A stretch of 64,000 bases of DNA from Fidelibacterota bacterium UBA2986. GTDB taxonomy: Bacteria > Fidelibacterota > Marinisomatia > Marinisomatales > AB-629-J13. Of the stretch, positions 61,847 through 64,000 are shown in pieces (within the stretch, counting starts at the first letter, position 1; each line of letters starts with the position of its first letter). Location: assembly GCA_002346675.1 (NCBI GenBank), contig DEAI01000011.1, positions 1 through 64,000 of the forward strand, read 5' to 3'. Made by a program: the position numbers and the translations under genes. The notes beneath the pieces are model-generated. The model was given only the letters and a program-made list of their open reading frames with translations. It did not search any database and was not told where the DNA came from.

Positions 61847-63915
61847 AAATCCATAAGCATATCCCGATATTCTTTTGTAAATTTTCTTCGGATTCCATCA
61901 TGACCTTTTTTTCGAAGATGAGGGTCTTTATTAATAAGATCAATAGCAGCTTTTCTCGCCCGTTGAATGATGGCTTTATCTCTCACAAGGTCTGCTATTC
62001 TATATTTTATAAATCCACTTTGTTTTAAAGAAAAAAATGCCCCAGGACCACGCATCAATAAATCTTCATCAGCTATTTTAAATCCGTCATTTGTTTCTTC
62101 CATTATTTTCAGACGCTTGAAACCCGAATCAGTAAATTTTCTTTGCACCAGAACACATACACTCTTTTCTGTTCCCCTGCCCACTCGTCCCCTCAGTTGG
62201 TGAAGTTGCGTTAATCCAAATCGTTCTGCATGCTCCACAACCATGACTGTAGCATTTGGCACATCAATCCCAACCTCAATCACCGTTGTTGATACCAATA
62301 GCTGAAATTTATTATTTGAAAATTCTTCCATTACCCTATATTTTTCTTCCTTGTTCATACGTCCGTGTATAAGTGCAATAGAAAAGTTAGAAAATTCACC
62401 GTTTGATAGCTTTTTAAAGTTTTCTTCAGCTGCTTTTAGGTCAGATTTTTCAGTTTCCTCTACTAAAGGATAAACAATCATACACTGTCTGCCTTTTTTC
62501 ATTTCTGTTTCCATATATTGGTAAACCTTATGCAGCATTTCAGGTAGAACCACTCTTGTAATTACTGGCTTTCGATATTTCGGCACTTCATCAAGTATTG
62601 AACATTCCATATCACCATAATAAGTTATTGCAAGAGTTCTAGGGATTGGTGTAGCTGTCATCGCTAAAAAATGTGGGTTACATCCTTTTGAGGTGAGTTT
62701 GTTTCTTTGATCAACACCAAACCGATGCTGTTCATCCACAATGACCAATCCAAGGGAATTAAAATATACATCCTCCTGAATTAAAGCATGGGTTCCAATA
62801 ATGATATTTATTTTATTCTCACTCAATTTCTTTAAAGTAGATGTTCTTTCTCTTTGGGGTGTGTTCCCTATAAGTAATTCACAGGATAGCGGAGAGGTTT
62901 TTGTGAATTTTTGAAACGATTCAAAATGCTGGACTGCCAATATTTCTGTTGGTGCCATAACAGCACACTGAGCCCCGCTGTCCACAGCAACACACGCAGC
63001 GAGAACTGCCACCACAGTCTTTCCTGAACCAACATCTCCCTGAAGTAGCCGGTTCATTGTGGAAGGTTGTTCCATATCATTCAGAATTTCCTTGACAACT
63101 TTTTTTTGCGAGAGTGTAAGTCTAAATTCAAGGTTCTCATATACAGATCGTATATTATTACCTTTTTCCTCTAAAGGTTTAGAGGAAGTTCCTTCAAACG
63201 ATGTTTTTCTTATTGCCATGAGTAACTGGAGAAAGTAGTGCTCATCAAATTTAAGTCTATTTATTGCATTCTCCAGTCCAGACTCATTAGATGGAAAATG
63301 AATTTCTTTTATTGAATATAACAACGGAGATAGTTGATGTTTTTTTAACACCCTTTTCGGAAGATAATCTTCAATTACAGAAATAGAATCCAATATATTT
63401 GAGATTACCTTTCTCAATCTCCTGTGATCTAATCCGGTTTCCCTCAGCTCTTGGGTCAACGGATAAATTGGAATAATGGATTGTGTGTTTATGGGATCTT
63501 CATTACTGTTGAGTTTATCCCACTCAGGATGAGTCATTTGAAATCCCCTGTAGTAACCTACTTTTCCTGTTACCGCTAGTCGGTCACCCTTTTTTAACAT
63601 TTTTTTTACTAGAGGTATTGCGTGAAACCATACTAATGAAACCTGTCCTGTGTTATCGTATAAAGTTGCCTCAAACAAAGATTTTCTTCCCAGATTTCTA
63701 ACCGTGGCTTCCTGGACAGTGCCCACTATTGTACAGTATCTATCTTTTTCTATATGGCGAATTTGGCTTACGCTCGTGCGGTCTAAGTATCTACGAGGGA
63801 AATAATACAACATATTTTCTACTGTTTGTATACCCATTTCAGATAAAACTTTTGTGCGAACAGGACCCAAACCTTTGATATAGGTTAATGAAGAAGAAAG
63901 TGTTAACTGACTCAT
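61834..63915 (-). CDS. recG: ATP-dependent DNA helicase RecG
   Basis: Rescues stalled replication forks and processes branched DNA. The 693-aa length is typical. The N-terminal wedge/OB domain includes YIKGLGPVRTKVLSEMGI and LYYFPRRYLDR. Helicase motifs: Walker A GDVGSGKTVVAVLAA, DEQH box VDEQHRFGVDQR, TATPIPRT, STTVIEVGIDVPNA, and QLRGRVGRG. A strong GGGGAGA Shine-Dalgarno precedes ATG 63915. The last 85 bases of the window hold only its upstream region. Confidence 0.97.
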   Translation of the reverse strand: MSQLTLSSSLTYIKGLGPVRTKVLSEMGIQTVENMLYYFPRRYLDRTSVSQIRHIEKDRYCTIVGTVQEATVRNLGRKSLFEATLYDNTGQVSLVWFHAIPLVKKMLKKGDRLAVTGKVGYYRGFQMTHPEWDKLNSNEDPINTQSIIPIYPLTQELRETGLDHRRLRKVISNILDSISVIEDYLPKRVLKKHQLSPLLYSIKEIHFPSNESGLENAINRLKFDEHYFLQLLMAIRKTSFEGTSSKPLEEKGNNIRSVYENLEFRLTLSQKKVVKEILNDMEQPSTMNRLLQGDVGSGKTVVAVLAACVAVDSGAQCAVMAPTEILAVQHFESFQKFTKTSPLSCELLIGNTPQRERTSTLKKLSENKINIIIGTHALIQEDVYFNSLGLVIVDEQHRFGVDQRNKLTSKGCNPHFLAMTATPIPRTLAITYYGDMECSILDEVPKYRKPVITRVVLPEMLHKVYQYMETEMKKGRQCMIVYPLVEETEKSDLKAAEENFKKLSNGEFSNFSIALIHGRMNKEEKYRVMEEFSNNKFQLLVSTTVIEVGIDVPNATVMVVEHAERFGLTQLHQLRGRVGRGTEKSVCVLVQRKFTDSGFKRLKIMEETNDGFKIADEDLLMRGPGAFFSLKQSGFIKYRIADLVRDKAIIQRARKAAIDLINKDPHLRKKGHDGIRRKFTKEYRDMLMDLKLN

Positions 63916-64000
63916 ACAGCTGTCTCCCCAAATTTACGTTGATGGAGTTTTTGAAAGTATCGGATTAATTTTAGAAAACCTATATAGATATTACAGGCAT

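Overview
The window is AT-rich, gene-dense DNA from a Gram-negative bacterium. It carries lipid A/Kdo and LPS-transport genes (lpxH, kdsB, kdsA, kdsC, lptC-like, lptB). It also has two very large secreted proteins ending in type IX secretion (T9SS) type A sorting domains and a PorD-like (DUF4835) protein. This mix suggests the Fibrobacteres-Chlorobi-Bacteroidetes side of the tree, most likely Candidatus Marinimicrobia (SAR406). The lineage is an inference from gene content, not from a marker gene. TGA is used as a normal stop (for example thrB and the fumarylacetoacetase gene), so the genetic code looks standard. No rRNA, CRISPR array, IS element or phage gene was seen.

Layout. 1-1.7 kb: the tail of an unidentified gene, tRNA-Lys(UUU), upp, queF and a broken DNA-alkylation-repair gene. 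1.7-23.1 kb: an alpha-glucan (starch/glycogen/maltodextrin) locus. It encodes a secreted CotH/lamin-tail protein, a GH13 lipoprotein, a pullulanase lipoprotein, a GT4 glycogen-synthase-like enzyme, a secreted T9SS GH13 enzyme, a maltodextrin ABC importer (malK, malG and a fused malE-malF), glucan phosphorylase, MalQ and a TrmB-family regulator. 23.4-25.7 kb: thrB-thrC. 25.9-31.9 kb: a tyrosine-degradation operon (HisC-like aminotransferase, HPPD, FAH, HmgA, a flavin-reductase-like protein and a degenerate AMP-ligase-like protein). 31.9-37.9 kb: a Bcp peroxiredoxin with in-frame TGA at the catalytic position, tgt, a large peptidase/beta-propeller/barrel protein, and lpxH. 37.9-48.9 kb: a long minus-strand run kdsB-pyrG-kdsA-kdsC-lptC-lptB-rpoN-hflK-hflC-hslV-hslU-argF. 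49.1-55.9 kb: DUF1844, DUF2723 and GT2 proteins, the PorD-like protein and a CCA-adding enzyme. 56-64 kb: a MacAB-TolC-type efflux operon and recG.

How the genes work together. Outer enzymes (GH13 lipoprotein, pullulanase, secreted amylase) would cut alpha-glucans, and the ABC importer would bring maltodextrins inside. MalQ and phosphorylase would convert them to glucose-1-phosphate, and the GT4 enzyme could rebuild storage glucan. TrmB is the likely local regulator. Two repeated intergenic motifs are candidate operators: TTGAGTC at four sites, and a CRP-like 16-mer at two sites upstream of the GT4 and amylase genes.

Most notable observations: a probable selenocysteine Bcp (TGA exactly at the peroxidatic position, with a SECIS-like hairpin downstream); a MalE-MalF fusion; a tRNA-guanine transglycosylase that has lost its three zinc-ligand cysteines; and a structured leader with a Shine-Dalgarno-sequestering hairpin before the GT4 gene.
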